A stretch of 64,000 bases of DNA, taken from an uncultured Lachnospiraceae bacterium (GTDB lineage: Bacteria; Bacillota; Clostridia; Lachnospirales; Lachnospiraceae). The stretch spans positions 1-64,000 of the forward strand of contig CANQDT010000007.1 of the NCBI GenBank assembly GCA_947593735.1, given 5' to 3'. The translations under genes were made by a program, and so were the position numbers. The stretch's first letter is position 1. Every line of letters begins with the position of its first letter. Positions 39,657 to 49,388 of this stretch are shown here, piece after piece. The notes beneath the pieces are model-generated. The model did not search any database. It was given only the letters and a program-made list of their open reading frames with translations, and was not told the origin of the DNA.

Positions 39657-40523
39657 GTGGCAATTTATATCATTTTTACAGGTATTGGTTCCTTCCTGGT
39701 TTTGTTCTGGCTGTTCTTATATATCAAATATGAAAAGAAATACAGAAGTTATATACAGGCGATTCAAAAGGGAGAGTATATTTTGCAGTCCACATTTTTT
39801 GTCGGACTGGGAATGATAGAGTTCTTCCACATCAATCTGTTCGGAACCCGGGCAAAAAAGAGAAAGAAGCTGCTCAGGGAAATCAGGGACGAGCAATATC
39901 TGGATTTTTATTATGCGGTAAATCTGGCAGGGCAGTTTACGTATCTGCTTACTTTTTCTATGCTTGGGTTTTTGACCGCAGCGTTATTAAGACAGCCGAT
40001 GATGGCGTTGGGCGGGATACTGCTTGCAGCGGCGCTTGCGTTTTATCTGGATTATGACATCGACAATCTGGTTCAGAAAAGGCGGGAGCAGATTATGGTG
40101 GATTTTCCGCATATGCTCTCAAAACTGGCGCTGCTGATCAATGCGGGGATGCCGCTTCGGGAAGGACTGGAAAAAGTCAGCAGCAATAGCACGGGAGTTT
40201 TGTATGAAGAAATGAAGATGACGGTGTTACATATACAGAACGGACTTTCCGAATATGACGCCCTGCGGATATTATCCGACCGCTGCGGGGTACTTTCCGT
40301 AAAGAAATTTACAACGATTCTCATGCAGAATCTGCAAAAGGGGAGCAGTGAATTGGCAAAAAGCCTGATGGATATTTCGGAGGAAATCTGGAACGAGCGG
40401 GTGAATGAAGTAAAACGATTGGGAGAGACCGCATCCACGAAACTTCTGATTCCGATTATGATGATGTTGGGAGGAATCCTGCTCATGGTTATTGTTCCGA
40501 TATTTTCAAGTATGTCAATGTAA
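39657..40523 (+). CDS. tadC: TadC-like type II secretion F-domain protein
   Basis: Second platform protein, 288 aa. Hydrophobic segments at the N-terminus, mid-protein (about 85-130) and C-terminus (LLIPIMMMLGGILLMVIVPIF) flank an F domain with INAGMPLREGLEKVS. The start is GTG at 39657, with AGGAGG 8 bases upstream. A small palindromic hairpin and the pilin gene follow. Confidence 0.9.
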   Translation: MAIYIIFTGIGSFLVLFWLFLYIKYEKKYRSYIQAIQKGEYILQSTFFVGLGMIEFFHINLFGTRAKKRKKLLREIRDEQYLDFYYAVNLAGQFTYLLTFSMLGFLTAALLRQPMMALGGILLAAALAFYLDYDIDNLVQKRREQIMVDFPHMLSKLALLINAGMPLREGLEKVSSNSTGVLYEEMKMTVLHIQNGLSEYDALRILSDRCGVLSVKKFTTILMQNLQKGSSELAKSLMDISEEIWNERVNEVKRLGETASTKLLIPIMMMLGGILLMVIVPIFSSMSM

Positions 40524-40567
40524 ATACAGGGTAGAAGATTCCAGGCACAAAAGATATGATGTAATGG

Positions 40568-40587
40568 CTTTCATAATACTATGAAAG
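40568..40587. repeat. palindromic hairpin upstream of the pilin gene
   Basis: CTTTCATA (40568-40575) and TATGAAAG (40580-40587) form a perfect 8-bp stem with a 4-base loop, in the only sizeable gap (about 100 bases) of the front part of the Tad operon. It may be an RNA processing or stability element, or an operator. Confidence 0.5.
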
Positions 40588-40626
40588 ATTCATTATATAG
40601 ATTTTTACAGAAAGGAGGGAGGGGAC

Positions 40627-40884
40627 ATGTCAGCATTAGACAGGACATATCTGTCCATGAGGCTCCGCGCTGCCATGTGGAAAGAGGCATTGGCAGACAG
40701 ATGGACAACATTCAGAAAAGAGGAGCATGGCGGCACGGAGGTCGTTGCGGTAATTTTGATCCTTGTGGTTGTTGTTGGATTGGCAGTAGTTTTCAAAGAG
40801 AAGATTGGTAAGCTTGTAAACAAACTCTGGGAAAAAATAACTACCACAACAGATACGTTTGACACTAACATTCCAGAAACATAG
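40627..40884 (+). CDS. flp: Flp1-type IVb pilin
   Basis: 85-aa major pilin candidate. A charged leader of about 34 residues ends HGG, then comes TEVVAVILILVVVVGLAVVF, the hydrophobic helix of Flp pilins, and a short amphipathic tail. Cleavage by the prepilin peptidase at 45768 is expected near the Gly pair. The ribosome binding site is exceptionally rich (AAAGGAGGGAGGGG), which fits high expression. Hairpins lie on both sides of the gene. Confidence 0.88.
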   Translation: MSALDRTYLSMRLRAAMWKEALADRWTTFRKEEHGGTEVVAVILILVVVVGLAVVFKEKIGKLVNKLWEKITTTTDTFDTNIPET

Positions 40885-40901
40885 AAATGAGAATAATCTA
40901 T

Positions 40902-40950
40902 GCGAGGGCATCCCGTCAGCCATTTCATATGGTTTTTGGGACACCCTCGC
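40902..40950 (+). other. stem-loop downstream of the pilin gene
   Basis: GCGAGGG (40902-40908) pairs with CCCTCGC (40944-40950), then TCCC (40911-40914) with GGGA (40938-40941), and a smaller inner CCAT/ATGG pairing. No T-run follows, so it is more likely an mRNA stabiliser or partial terminator between the pilin and the TadE-like gene than a full stop. Confidence 0.6.
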
Positions 40951-40963
40951 GTTCAGGTGAGGT

Positions 40964-41635
40964 ATGATTGATTATTTGAAACCTAAGAAGTTAAAAGAAC
41001 AAAATGGCGCCCTCATTGTAGAAGCCACGATCGTTTATCCGATTGTCATGGTGATCCTATGTGGGTTTATCATCATGGGACTATATATCATGCAGGGGAT
41101 CCTTTACTATTCTTCGGCTCAGAAGGTGGCGGATTTTTCTGCCAAAATGCTGATTTATCCAGGATATGACACGATGGGAAGCGTAAGGGAGGACAAGCTG
41201 GGATTTGTGTCAGTGCATGAAGATTATAATTCTACCGGGCTGGAAACAAAGCCATACCGGTACTGGGACAACCGCTTTGCAAAGAAAAGTGAAATGCTTC
41301 AGGCGCTGGAAAAAAATGTACGAAACAGCGCTTTGTTAAAAACGACGACTCCGGAATGTAAAATAGAGTATAAGCGTTCCGTTTTTGATACCCATGTGAA
41401 AGTTACATTGCGATATCAATATCAATTTCCGGGATTTCTGAGATTAATTGGATTAAGCAAGGCAGCAGAACGGGAGATAACCGCCGTATCCGACGCATGC
41501 GATCCGCCGGAATTTATCCGCAATACAGACTTTGCGGCAGATCTTGTCATGGATATTTCCGATAAATTGGGAATTACCGGTAAGGTTCAGGAGATCATGA
41601 ATAAGGTCAGCGATTTCAAAAATAAGTACTTCTAG
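40964..41635 (+). CDS. tadE: TadE-like pseudopilin (first)
   Basis: 223 aa. The N-terminal motif NGALIVEATIVYPIVMVILCGFI is the TadE-type pseudopilin helix, with the conserved Glu at the start of the hydrophobic stretch. The remaining 180 residues are an extracellular domain without a recognised fold. TadE pseudopilins are thought to prime or cap the pilus and to be processed by the prepilin peptidase. It lies 4 bases before the TadG-like gene. Confidence 0.85.
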   Translation: MIDYLKPKKLKEQNGALIVEATIVYPIVMVILCGFIIMGLYIMQGILYYSSAQKVADFSAKMLIYPGYDTMGSVREDKLGFVSVHEDYNSTGLETKPYRYWDNRFAKKSEMLQALEKNVRNSALLKTTTPECKIEYKRSVFDTHVKVTLRYQYQFPGFLRLIGLSKAAEREITAVSDACDPPEFIRNTDFAADLVMDISDKLGITGKVQEIMNKVSDFKNKYF

Positions 41636-41639
41636 GAGA

Positions 41640-44600
41640 ATGGGAAAGTTGGTAAATTTTTTTACAAAAAAAAGAGGATCGGTTTCTGTTTTTCTATCCA
41701 TGATTCTGGTGCCAATGCTTCTTTTTTCAATCACTATTGTGGATTATGCCAGGATTACCGCGTCCAAAACCATGGTCAGCAATGCGGCAGATCTGGCGGT
41801 AAATGCAGGACTCACCTATTATGACGCCACACTGAAAGATCTATATGGTGTTTTTGCCATATCCAAATCCAAGGATGATCTGCAGAAAAATTTAATTCAA
41901 TATTTCAACGCCACTTTGGAGGGGACCGGATTGGAGATTGACAGAAGCAGAGCCGGCGAGATCATCAACGGCGTGGTGAATCAAGTAATGGAGAAGGAGG
42001 ATCTTTCTGCTGTCGATCTGATGGGGCTGCAGCAGGAGAGTTTTACGGTATCCCCGCTCAAAAACGGGACATTGGCAAATGACAGGATATTAAAGCGCCA
42101 GATTTTAGATTACATGAAATACCGGGGTCCTGTAGAGATCGGTATGAGTTTTTTTGAGCAGTTGTCCGCATTTGCAAATATGAAACAGCAATCCAATGTA
42201 ATGAACAAAAAATTGGACTATGAAAAAGCTCTGGATAACTATGGAGAACAATGTAAAGATTTATATAAGAGTATCACGGAGTACAATAAGAAAGCAAAGG
42301 AAACCGCCGGTTCTTATCAGACCCGTATAAAGGAATATATAGACCAGGGAGAAAAGAGAACAGAAAGCATTTATCAAATGGAAGCCAATCCGGATACAGA
42401 TATAGAGGAACTGAAATCCGATCCGGATTTTTATAATAGAATCGAAGCGAATACAGACAGCGCAGAGCAGTGCAGGCGGGATGGAGAAAAAAACCGGTTA
42501 AAGCTGGAGGCGGCGATCAATACATTAAAAAATAAAAACGTACAGACTGGGAATACGGACAGTGTCCTGTCTTATTTGCGTATGTATAATCAGGCGGCGG
42601 AATATTTTAACGAATATTCAGCCAGATATAAGCTCTGCTGTCAGTTGGAGACCGATAAAAAAAATCCGGATCATAAGGAAATGAAACGGCAATATACCGA
42701 ATACAAAGATGCGATGGAGGCAGCCCGCCAGAAGGCGGAGCAATATAGTTCTTCTGTTGAAACGGATTCCAAGACGGCGTTTACTGCCGCGAGAAAGGGA
42801 GTAAAAAATCTATGCGACGACCTGGGAGAAGCAAAGGAACGATTGGAGGACTGTCAGAAAAAGACGAAAAAGCTGTTGAAGCAAATTGGGAAACTGGAGA
42901 AGAAAAAGGAAAAATGGGGCAACAGTGTGCAGCAGTTGGACGGCGGAAGCAGGGACTCAATGGAGACGGATTATGAGACGGTGACCAAAGATCTGGATCG
43001 AAAGCAGATAGAGGATCTGAAAAATTTATTGGATGATATCATGTCGCAGCTGAGCGCCGCTCTTTCCGCAGCGGAAACCACATATACTACCGTTGGGGAT
43101 CTTTCCCATGTGAAAGGGGAAGCGGAAGCGTTTGCGGAGCAACATAAAGAAGAACTTACACAGGAAAAAATTATAGCCGAGGCGCGCGATCAATATAAAA
43201 GAAATGTGAGAGATCGGATTCCTTCTACCAATTATCCGAAAGGAGAGTACATAGTTACTACAACAAATTCAAAATTCTTTTCCTATCTGGACGGAAAGTT
43301 TGCCAATGAATTGCCAGACAGTGAAGACAAAAAAGAGATGGAAGAAAAGAGGGACAGCCTGCTAAATGACAATAAATCCGATAACATTGATAAGACAAAA
43401 GGGAATTTGCCTTCCAACAATGTGCTGACCCCCAATTTGCCTTCGCAGGGGACCGGCGGGGAGAACGGAACCATCAATGTAAGTGTGGATAAAAAGGGAA
43501 ACACAGATACATTTTCCAGTGATTTTTTTGCTCAATTCTCGATTGGAAATGTGGTTGGCGGCGCTGTTGAAAAAGCGTATTTAATGGAATACGGCATGCG
43601 TATGTTCAGCTTTCAAACCATAGAAGAAGAAAAGGAAGAAGAAAACAAAAAAGAAGTCAGCCGTTCCCTTTCCCGGCATGAGATCAATAAGACAAATAAT
43701 GTGATGTATCCGGGGGAAGCGGAATATCTGGTCTTCGGACAGAATAATGCGAAGAAGAATTGTGAATATATGGGAGCCAGCATTTTTGGCGTACGGTTTA
43801 TGTGTAATTGTATTTATGCGTTGACGGACAGCGAGATCAATGGGGAGACGATGTTGGCGGCTGTGGCGATCGCCGGATGGACGGGGTTTGGCGTCCCGCT
43901 TGTGAAAACAGTTTTAAAACTGGGACTTGCCATGGCGGAGAGCGCCCTTGATTTGCAACGCTTGCTGGATGGAGAGAGTGTGCCAATCCTGAAAAATGAT
44001 AAAAACTGGACGATGAGCTTGTCTGGCGCGAGAAACGGCATGAAAAAAATTGCAGAAAAAGCAGCAGAAAAATTAGTGAATGAGGCGATGGACAAGCTGG
44101 AAACGATTGCGGTGGAAAAACTGGAAGAAGCCAGAGGAGGCGTAAAAAACCTCATAAATCAGGCGTCCGTGACCGCAGTAGAACAGGCGCAGTCAGCGAT
44201 AGAACAGGCGCTGCAAAATCTGAGCTGTGATCTGCTTCTGGAACGAAGTATTCCGGACGATGAAATAAAGAATCAGATTGATAAAAAAATAAAAGAACTG
44301 GGAACAAGCCTGGATTGTACTACATCAGGCGGACAAGACCAGATTTATCAAAATGCGAAAAATGTATTGTTCCGGCAAGTACAGAGCAGGAGCGGCAGCA
44401 TTGCGGATGCCATCATTCAGGCAAGGAAAAATGCAAGTACCGATATGAAGAAGACGCTTGAGAAACTGCAGAAAACAATCATGCAGCCGCTGCAGGCGAG
44501 TGTGAATGATCTGACGACACAGGCGGCATCGCAGGCGGACCGTATGTTTGACAGTATCGAGGGAGAGTTCAGCAAGAAAACAGAGGAAGCCCGAAGCGCG

Positions 44601-44999
44601 ATCAAAGAAAAGACGAAAGAATATCTGGACCAGATCGGTTCCGGGAGCGATTATGCGGCGCTTGGGATCGGAGGCGATTCTTCGGTAAGTTCCAATCAGG
44701 TAGCTTCTTCCGTCCTTGCTATGAAATACTCCGGATATGTAAGGATTTTTCTTTATCTTAAATTGCTCTCCAAATCAGGAGAGAAAAAGGTCGTCACGCG
44801 AATTGCCGATCTGATACAGATGAATACCAATCGATACAAGGAAAATAACAATATAGGGACAGCAAAGCCGTTAAGTGAAATGCCATGTTATCTCGAGCTG
44901 GATGTAACAGCTTCCGGAAAGACGGTATTGATGAATCATTATAACGGGGGAAAAGGAAGCCGGTATGGGGTAACTTATAAAACGGTGCAGGGATATTAA
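41640..44999 (+). CDS. large TadG-like / DUF5702 protein
   Basis: 1119-aa protein. The N-terminus has the TadG/TadE-type helix (KRGSVSVFLSMILVPMLLFSITIVDYARI) followed by MVSNAADLAVNAGLTYYDATLKDLYGVFAIS. Long charged, coiled-coil segments follow, rich in Lys/Glu. A compact region near residues 690-770 (YPGEAEYLVFGQN) recalls DUF5702 proteins of Clostridia Tad loci. The C-terminus has a further helical and a beta-like part. Probably a large surface or pilus-base component. It has AGGAG before its ATG, 4 bases after tadE. Confidence 0.8.
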   Translation: MGKLVNFFTKKRGSVSVFLSMILVPMLLFSITIVDYARITASKTMVSNAADLAVNAGLTYYDATLKDLYGVFAISKSKDDLQKNLIQYFNATLEGTGLEIDRSRAGEIINGVVNQVMEKEDLSAVDLMGLQQESFTVSPLKNGTLANDRILKRQILDYMKYRGPVEIGMSFFEQLSAFANMKQQSNVMNKKLDYEKALDNYGEQCKDLYKSITEYNKKAKETAGSYQTRIKEYIDQGEKRTESIYQMEANPDTDIEELKSDPDFYNRIEANTDSAEQCRRDGEKNRLKLEAAINTLKNKNVQTGNTDSVLSYLRMYNQAAEYFNEYSARYKLCCQLETDKKNPDHKEMKRQYTEYKDAMEAARQKAEQYSSSVETDSKTAFTAARKGVKNLCDDLGEAKERLEDCQKKTKKLLKQIGKLEKKKEKWGNSVQQLDGGSRDSMETDYETVTKDLDRKQIEDLKNLLDDIMSQLSAALSAAETTYTTVGDLSHVKGEAEAFAEQHKEELTQEKIIAEARDQYKRNVRDRIPSTNYPKGEYIVTTTNSKFFSYLDGKFANELPDSEDKKEMEEKRDSLLNDNKSDNIDKTKGNLPSNNVLTPNLPSQGTGGENGTINVSVDKKGNTDTFSSDFFAQFSIGNVVGGAVEKAYLMEYGMRMFSFQTIEEEKEEENKKEVSRSLSRHEINKTNNVMYPGEAEYLVFGQNNAKKNCEYMGASIFGVRFMCNCIYALTDSEINGETMLAAVAIAGWTGFGVPLVKTVLKLGLAMAESALDLQRLLDGESVPILKNDKNWTMSLSGARNGMKKIAEKAAEKLVNEAMDKLETIAVEKLEEARGGVKNLINQASVTAVEQAQSAIEQALQNLSCDLLLERSIPDDEIKNQIDKKIKELGTSLDCTTSGGQDQIYQNAKNVLFRQVQSRSGSIADAIIQARKNASTDMKKTLEKLQKTIMQPLQASVNDLTTQAASQADRMFDSIEGEFSKKTEEARSAIKEKTKEYLDQIGSGSDYAALGIGGDSSVSSNQVASSVLAMKYSGYVRIFLYLKLLSKSGEKKVVTRIADLIQMNTNRYKENNNIGTAKPLSEMPCYLELDVTASGKTVLMNHYNGGKGSRYGVTYKTVQGY

Positions 45000-45002
45000 G
45001 CG

Positions 45003-45752
45003 ATGAGAACAAACAAGATAAAATGGACGCAGGAACAGGGTGTCATTGCGGTGGAAGCTACAATGGCGTTGGTTGTATTTATATTTGCGATCTCCTTTCT
45101 TCTGAATATTGCAAATGTGGCAATGGCGCATGCGGTGGTTCAAAATGCCCTGTCCCAGACGGCAAAAGAGATTTCAGAGCTCAGCTATTTGTATGCGAAG
45201 GCAGGTTTATTTTCTTTGGAAGACAATCTAAACGGGTATACGCAAAAACAAAAGGAAACAGAAAAAAATATCAGTAACCAGATTGAAAATATGCAGAATT
45301 TCGATGTTGAGAATACATTGGATGCCCTGGGCAGTTTGCTGAGTGCAGTCGACGGGTCAAAGAATACAGCGGGGCAGAGCTTCAATGACATTCAGGAGAT
45401 GCTTACAAATTTTGGATATGACGCAATGAATGAAGGACTCACAGAAGTGAAAAGCAAGATCGCGGTTCCCGCGTTGTGTAAAATTCTGATTCCAAAATAT
45501 TTAACGGCACAGGGAAGCAGAGAGGCGGCGGACGCCAAATTGAGCGGCTTAAATATAATGAGTGAGGACGGAAACCGGATCGGGCTGAATGCAATGGATT
45601 TTTCAAAGTCCTCGTTGTTTGACGACGAAGAAGGGCGGGGAATCAGCATAGTCGTGACGTATCCGATCAGGAATTTCATTCCCTTTCTGAATATCAAAAA
45701 AACAGAATATCAGCAGGCGGCGGTGACGAGAGCATGGGCGGGAGACCAATAA
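45003..45752 (+). CDS. TadE-like pseudopilin (second)
   Basis: 249 aa. The helix motif QGVIAVEATMALVVFIFAISFLL again carries the conserved Glu of the TadE class. The rest is a hydrophilic outer domain with a helical stretch near residues 60-120. It follows the TadG-like gene by 3 bases. Two TadE-like proteins plus one large TadG-like protein suggest a pseudopilin complex at the pilus tip or base. Confidence 0.82.
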   Translation: MRTNKIKWTQEQGVIAVEATMALVVFIFAISFLLNIANVAMAHAVVQNALSQTAKEISELSYLYAKAGLFSLEDNLNGYTQKQKETEKNISNQIENMQNFDVENTLDALGSLLSAVDGSKNTAGQSFNDIQEMLTNFGYDAMNEGLTEVKSKIAVPALCKILIPKYLTAQGSREAADAKLSGLNIMSEDGNRIGLNAMDFSKSSLFDDEEGRGISIVVTYPIRNFIPFLNIKKTEYQQAAVTRAWAGDQ

Positions 45753-45767
45753 AGAAAGGAAACATCA

Positions 45768-46406
45768 ATGACACCATATAAAATTGCAGGAATTGTTATC
45801 TGTTTCGCCAGCGCCGGGTTTGGAGAGCGCTGGCTGGAGTCTTACGAAATTGTACCGGAAAGGGAAAAGTGGAAAGCAAGGCTGCTGTTGTTTTTTGCCG
45901 TCCTGTCAGTAATGGGTTTTTTATTTTTCATATTGCCCCACTATGGGTACAGCGAATATAAAATAATGAAATATCTGATTTTATTGGTTTTCCTGTTATT
46001 TGCAGCCATAGTGGACAGGAAGAAAATGCTGATCCCCAATCCGGTTCTTTTGGTATTATTTTTGCTTCGGCTTGGGCTTATGGTGGGAGAATCCATCTGG
46101 CAGCCGGAGTTGCTTCCATCAATCTGGATGGAAAGTATTTTGGGCATGATAATCGGAGGAGGAGTGTTCTTATTATCAGGCATGATATGGAAAGGCAGCG
46201 TCGGGATGGGAGATGTAAAACTCTTTGGGGTTGTTGGACTGTATATGGGAGTCGATGTTTTGTGCAGTATGCTGATTTCATTGATCTTATCCGCTTTGGC
46301 TGGAATTTATCTTATGGTGATCAGCAAGAGAGACAAAAAAACATTTATACCAATGGCGCCGTTCGCGTTTTTTGGAACGGCTGCGGCAATCCTTCTTGGA
46401 TACTAG
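45768..46406 (+). CDS. A24-family prepilin peptidase (TadV/CpaA-like)
   Basis: 212-aa membrane aspartic protease that should cut the Flp and TadE-like leader peptides. The two catalytic Asp residues are visible in AAIVDRKKMLIPN and in the GxGD motif GSVGMGDVKLFGVVG. About six hydrophobic segments cover the protein. There is no N-terminal methylase domain, as usual for Tad peptidases. Confidence 0.92.
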   Translation: MTPYKIAGIVICFASAGFGERWLESYEIVPEREKWKARLLLFFAVLSVMGFLFFILPHYGYSEYKIMKYLILLVFLLFAAIVDRKKMLIPNPVLLVLFLLRLGLMVGESIWQPELLPSIWMESILGMIIGGGVFLLSGMIWKGSVGMGDVKLFGVVGLYMGVDVLCSMLISLILSALAGIYLMVISKRDKKTFIPMAPFAFFGTAAAILLGY

Positions 46407-46416
46407 GAGAAAGATG

Positions 46417-47748
46417 ATGAAGCGAATATTTTTATGTGCCTTTCTGGGGCTGACAATTATAACGTGGCTGTCCGTTTTTGGAGAAATCATCCGCACGCCA
46501 AAACAAATACGGGACCATATTGAAAATGCAAGAGCATATGAGAAACAGGAAATTTATATTAAAGCGATCAATGAATATGAGGCGGCATTGCAGCTTGATA
46601 AAAAATCGTATGACATCAGGATCGCACTGGCTGAGGATTATGCCCGGATCGACCAGCAGGATCAATTTCAATCCATGTGTCAGCAGGCGATAGATTTGCA
46701 GCCAAATAGGGAGACTGCCTATCTTTTATTGGCTGATTACTGGAAAGAGCAGGGACAGACAGCAGAGTTCGTTTCTTTATTGAAGAAAGCGAAAGAAAGC
46801 GTAAAGGACAGTGAAAAACTGGATCAGATGTATCAGGAACTGGAAGGTCAGTATACGGTTATCAAATGTAATTTTTCCGATATGACGGATTTTTATCATG
46901 GCTATGCAACCGGGCAGCTTGCCCAAGTGGAAAATGAAGAGACGCGGACGTATGAGTGTTTGGTGAATGAGGCAGGCGAGTACAACAGCGATATCCTGTT
47001 TCAGAAAGTAGTTCCCTGCGGGGAGAACCATCTTTTCATCCGGTGTGATGAAACAGGGAAATGGGAACTGGCGGATGACTCCGGTTATACGGCAGCGGCT
47101 ACGGATAAGGAGCTGATGGACGCGCATCCTTTTTCGCAGGGATATAGCAGCGTAGAAATGGATGGAACCTGGCGGCTGATGAATGAAAATATGGCTTTTT
47201 CTCAAATAGATTGGGACTATATCGGTTCGTTTGTCAATGGATATGCTCCCGCAAAAAAAGAGGGAAAATGGGCTATGGTGAACCAGAGAAATTTGAATGC
47301 CGTTACGGAATACCAGTATGATGATATCAAAATGAATGATTTTGGCGCGGGGTTTTATGGAAAGAGGGCGTTCGCAAAGAAAAATGGGGTTTATCAATTA
47401 ATCAATGAAAAAGGGGAGACAGTTGGCAAGGAAACGTTTTCCGATGCCAGGGCATTTGAGTCAGAACAGCCGGCGGCAGCACAACAAAATGGAAAATGGG
47501 GGTTTGTGAATCAGGATGGGGAATGGTTTATTGAACCGGTTTATGATGATGCAAAAAGTTTTTCCAACGGTTATGCGGCAGTAAAGGTCGGGACAAAATG
47601 GGGATATCTGAACAGCAGGAGGGAGCTTGTGATCGCGCCTCAGTTTGCGGAAGCAAAAAATGTGACGAATAATGGCGTAGCTCCGGTCAGCCTGGCAGAC
47701 GGCGTGTGGGATATAATGCAGATCACGATTTTGCAATACGAATCATAA
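46417..47748 (+). CDS. membrane-anchored TPR and WG-repeat protein
   Basis: 443 aa. One N-terminal membrane helix (IFLCAFLGLTIITWLSVFG), then a TPR-like helical region to about residue 160. Several WG (KWG) beta-repeats follow, for example EGKWAMVNQR, NGKWGFVNQDGEWFIEPVYDD and GTKWGYLNSRRELVIAPQF. WG repeats probably bind ligands or proteins outside the cell; their role is not settled. The ATG at 46417 (or 46414) follows AGGAG; the frame opens inside the peptidase gene. Its position between the peptidase and FHA genes points to a pilus-related job. Confidence 0.8.
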   Translation: MKRIFLCAFLGLTIITWLSVFGEIIRTPKQIRDHIENARAYEKQEIYIKAINEYEAALQLDKKSYDIRIALAEDYARIDQQDQFQSMCQQAIDLQPNRETAYLLLADYWKEQGQTAEFVSLLKKAKESVKDSEKLDQMYQELEGQYTVIKCNFSDMTDFYHGYATGQLAQVENEETRTYECLVNEAGEYNSDILFQKVVPCGENHLFIRCDETGKWELADDSGYTAAATDKELMDAHPFSQGYSSVEMDGTWRLMNENMAFSQIDWDYIGSFVNGYAPAKKEGKWAMVNQRNLNAVTEYQYDDIKMNDFGAGFYGKRAFAKKNGVYQLINEKGETVGKETFSDARAFESEQPAAAQQNGKWGFVNQDGEWFIEPVYDDAKSFSNGYAAVKVGTKWGYLNSRRELVIAPQFAEAKNVTNNGVAPVSLADGVWDIMQITILQYES

Positions 47749-47759
47749 TGGAGGAAGCC

Positions 47760-49388
47760 ATGTACCGATATTTAAATTTGAAAAGAGCGGGCAGCCGTAA
47801 TGAGTTGATTTTACAATATGATAAAGATCCGGAAGATGAGATGGATGAACTGTCAGTCAATATCCTTACCAGCCATTGTCCCGATGGTCTGGTACCTTTT
47901 CAGAGAGTTGTGCGGGATGAAACCGTTTTATTGGAATATACAATGAAAGATACTATTACTCTTGGGCAAAAACTGAGCGGCGCTTTAAAAAAAAGCGACG
48001 TGTATATGATATTGACCCAATTATTACATATTATCCTGCATACGGAAAAAGAGCTATTACCCCTGGATTTCTTTTTGCTGAATACCGATGCTATTTTTTA
48101 TGATAACGCGAACGCGTCTTTCAAGATGCTTTACGTGCCTGTCGTTATAAAACAGGCTGAGACCATTACGCTGCGGGATTTTTTCTTAGAATTATTGCGA
48201 AGTATGCGCTGCATGGATGAGGATACCAGAGATTTTGCCAAGCAGATTTATGATTATATCCGGCAGTCGGATCTGAGGGAAGTGGATTCCCTGTTGAATT
48301 ATATAGAGCAGCAGTTTTCCCATTTCGACCCGGACTTGATGAGGGAGGATCCTTCCCGGCAGGAAGAAAAGATAGAAATAAAGGTTCAGGATTTATCGGC
48401 TCTTGCCGATCAGATCAGAAACGAACAGAGAATCCAGGTGGCAGTTCAGGGACATCATTATACGGATGAGCCGAAAGATACCGGCAGTGAAAAAGAAGAG
48501 GAAGGGGACCGGTTCAAAATTGTAATTCCGGGAGTGACGTCGGAACAGGACTGGGACGGGGAAGTAAAAAAACAAAAACCCAAAAAACAGAAAACAAAAA
48601 AAGAAAAAAGGGAAAAGAAAAAAGAGAAAACACCAGAAGAAAATATACAGATAGACACCCCAAAGACGAAAAAAGAGGACAGAAAAAAGAAAAAGCAGAA
48701 AGAAACAGCCGATAATCCGCAGCGAGCCGGAAAAGAAAAGAAAGCGCATGCGGGGATCAAAACTTTTTTCCGAAAAATAATGGATGAGGAAGAATATCTG
48801 GAAGATAAATACAGCGAGGGTGAAAGCACAGATACGGATCGACCCGCAGACGAGCCTGCCGCAGTCGACCAGAAAGAAAATCCTCCGCATAGTTTTTTGA
48901 TTATTGATGAAATGGAGAACGATCATGCAGGGATTGAGTTGGCGGATCATAAAGACATCCCGCAGTCGGAGGATCGGCATTTGCAGGATGGGCAGCGGAT
49001 TCTTGGCGGTTACAGCTTAGAAGAAAGTGTTGTATTAGACCGGGGACAGATGGAACTGAAGCCCGCTGCAACGCTTACTTCTGTTGCCGACGGTTCACTT
49101 CATCCCATTCATACTTCGGAATATAAAATTGGCCGCAATTATTATAAATGCGATCTGGTTTCCAAGATCAATACCGTTGGACGTATTCATGCTACGATTT
49201 TATGTAAACAGAACCGGTTTTATGTGAGGGATGAACATTCCATGAATGGAACTTACTTAAATGGAAGCAGGGAACCAATTACTCCGGGCAAAGAGGTGCA
49301 GCTTCATGACGGCGATGAGATCTGCTTTGCGGAAGATAAATATGTCATAAAAATCGACGACAGGGAAAACAATGAAAATTATTATTAG
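47760..49388 (+). CDS. FHA-domain protein with N-terminal DUF6382-like domain
   Basis: 542 aa. N-terminal domain of about 200 aa (MYRYLNLKRAGSRNELIL) without catalytic motifs, resembling the DUF6382 region found with FHA domains. Then a very Lys/Glu-rich linker (about 260-340). A C-terminal FHA domain (about 455-535) has IGRNYYKCDL, INTVGRIHATIL and DEHSMNGTYLNG, the phosphothreonine-reading residues. It can read phosphorylation by the kinase at 33584. The start at 47760 has GGAGG before it. It overlaps the next phosphatase gene by 17 bases. Confidence 0.85.
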   Translation: MYRYLNLKRAGSRNELILQYDKDPEDEMDELSVNILTSHCPDGLVPFQRVVRDETVLLEYTMKDTITLGQKLSGALKKSDVYMILTQLLHIILHTEKELLPLDFFLLNTDAIFYDNANASFKMLYVPVVIKQAETITLRDFFLELLRSMRCMDEDTRDFAKQIYDYIRQSDLREVDSLLNYIEQQFSHFDPDLMREDPSRQEEKIEIKVQDLSALADQIRNEQRIQVAVQGHHYTDEPKDTGSEKEEEGDRFKIVIPGVTSEQDWDGEVKKQKPKKQKTKKEKREKKKEKTPEENIQIDTPKTKKEDRKKKKQKETADNPQRAGKEKKAHAGIKTFFRKIMDEEEYLEDKYSEGESTDTDRPADEPAAVDQKENPPHSFLIIDEMENDHAGIELADHKDIPQSEDRHLQDGQRILGGYSLEESVVLDRGQMELKPAATLTSVADGSLHPIHTSEYKIGRNYYKCDLVSKINTVGRIHATILCKQNRFYVRDEHSMNGTYLNGSREPITPGKEVQLHDGDEICFAEDKYVIKIDDRENNENYY

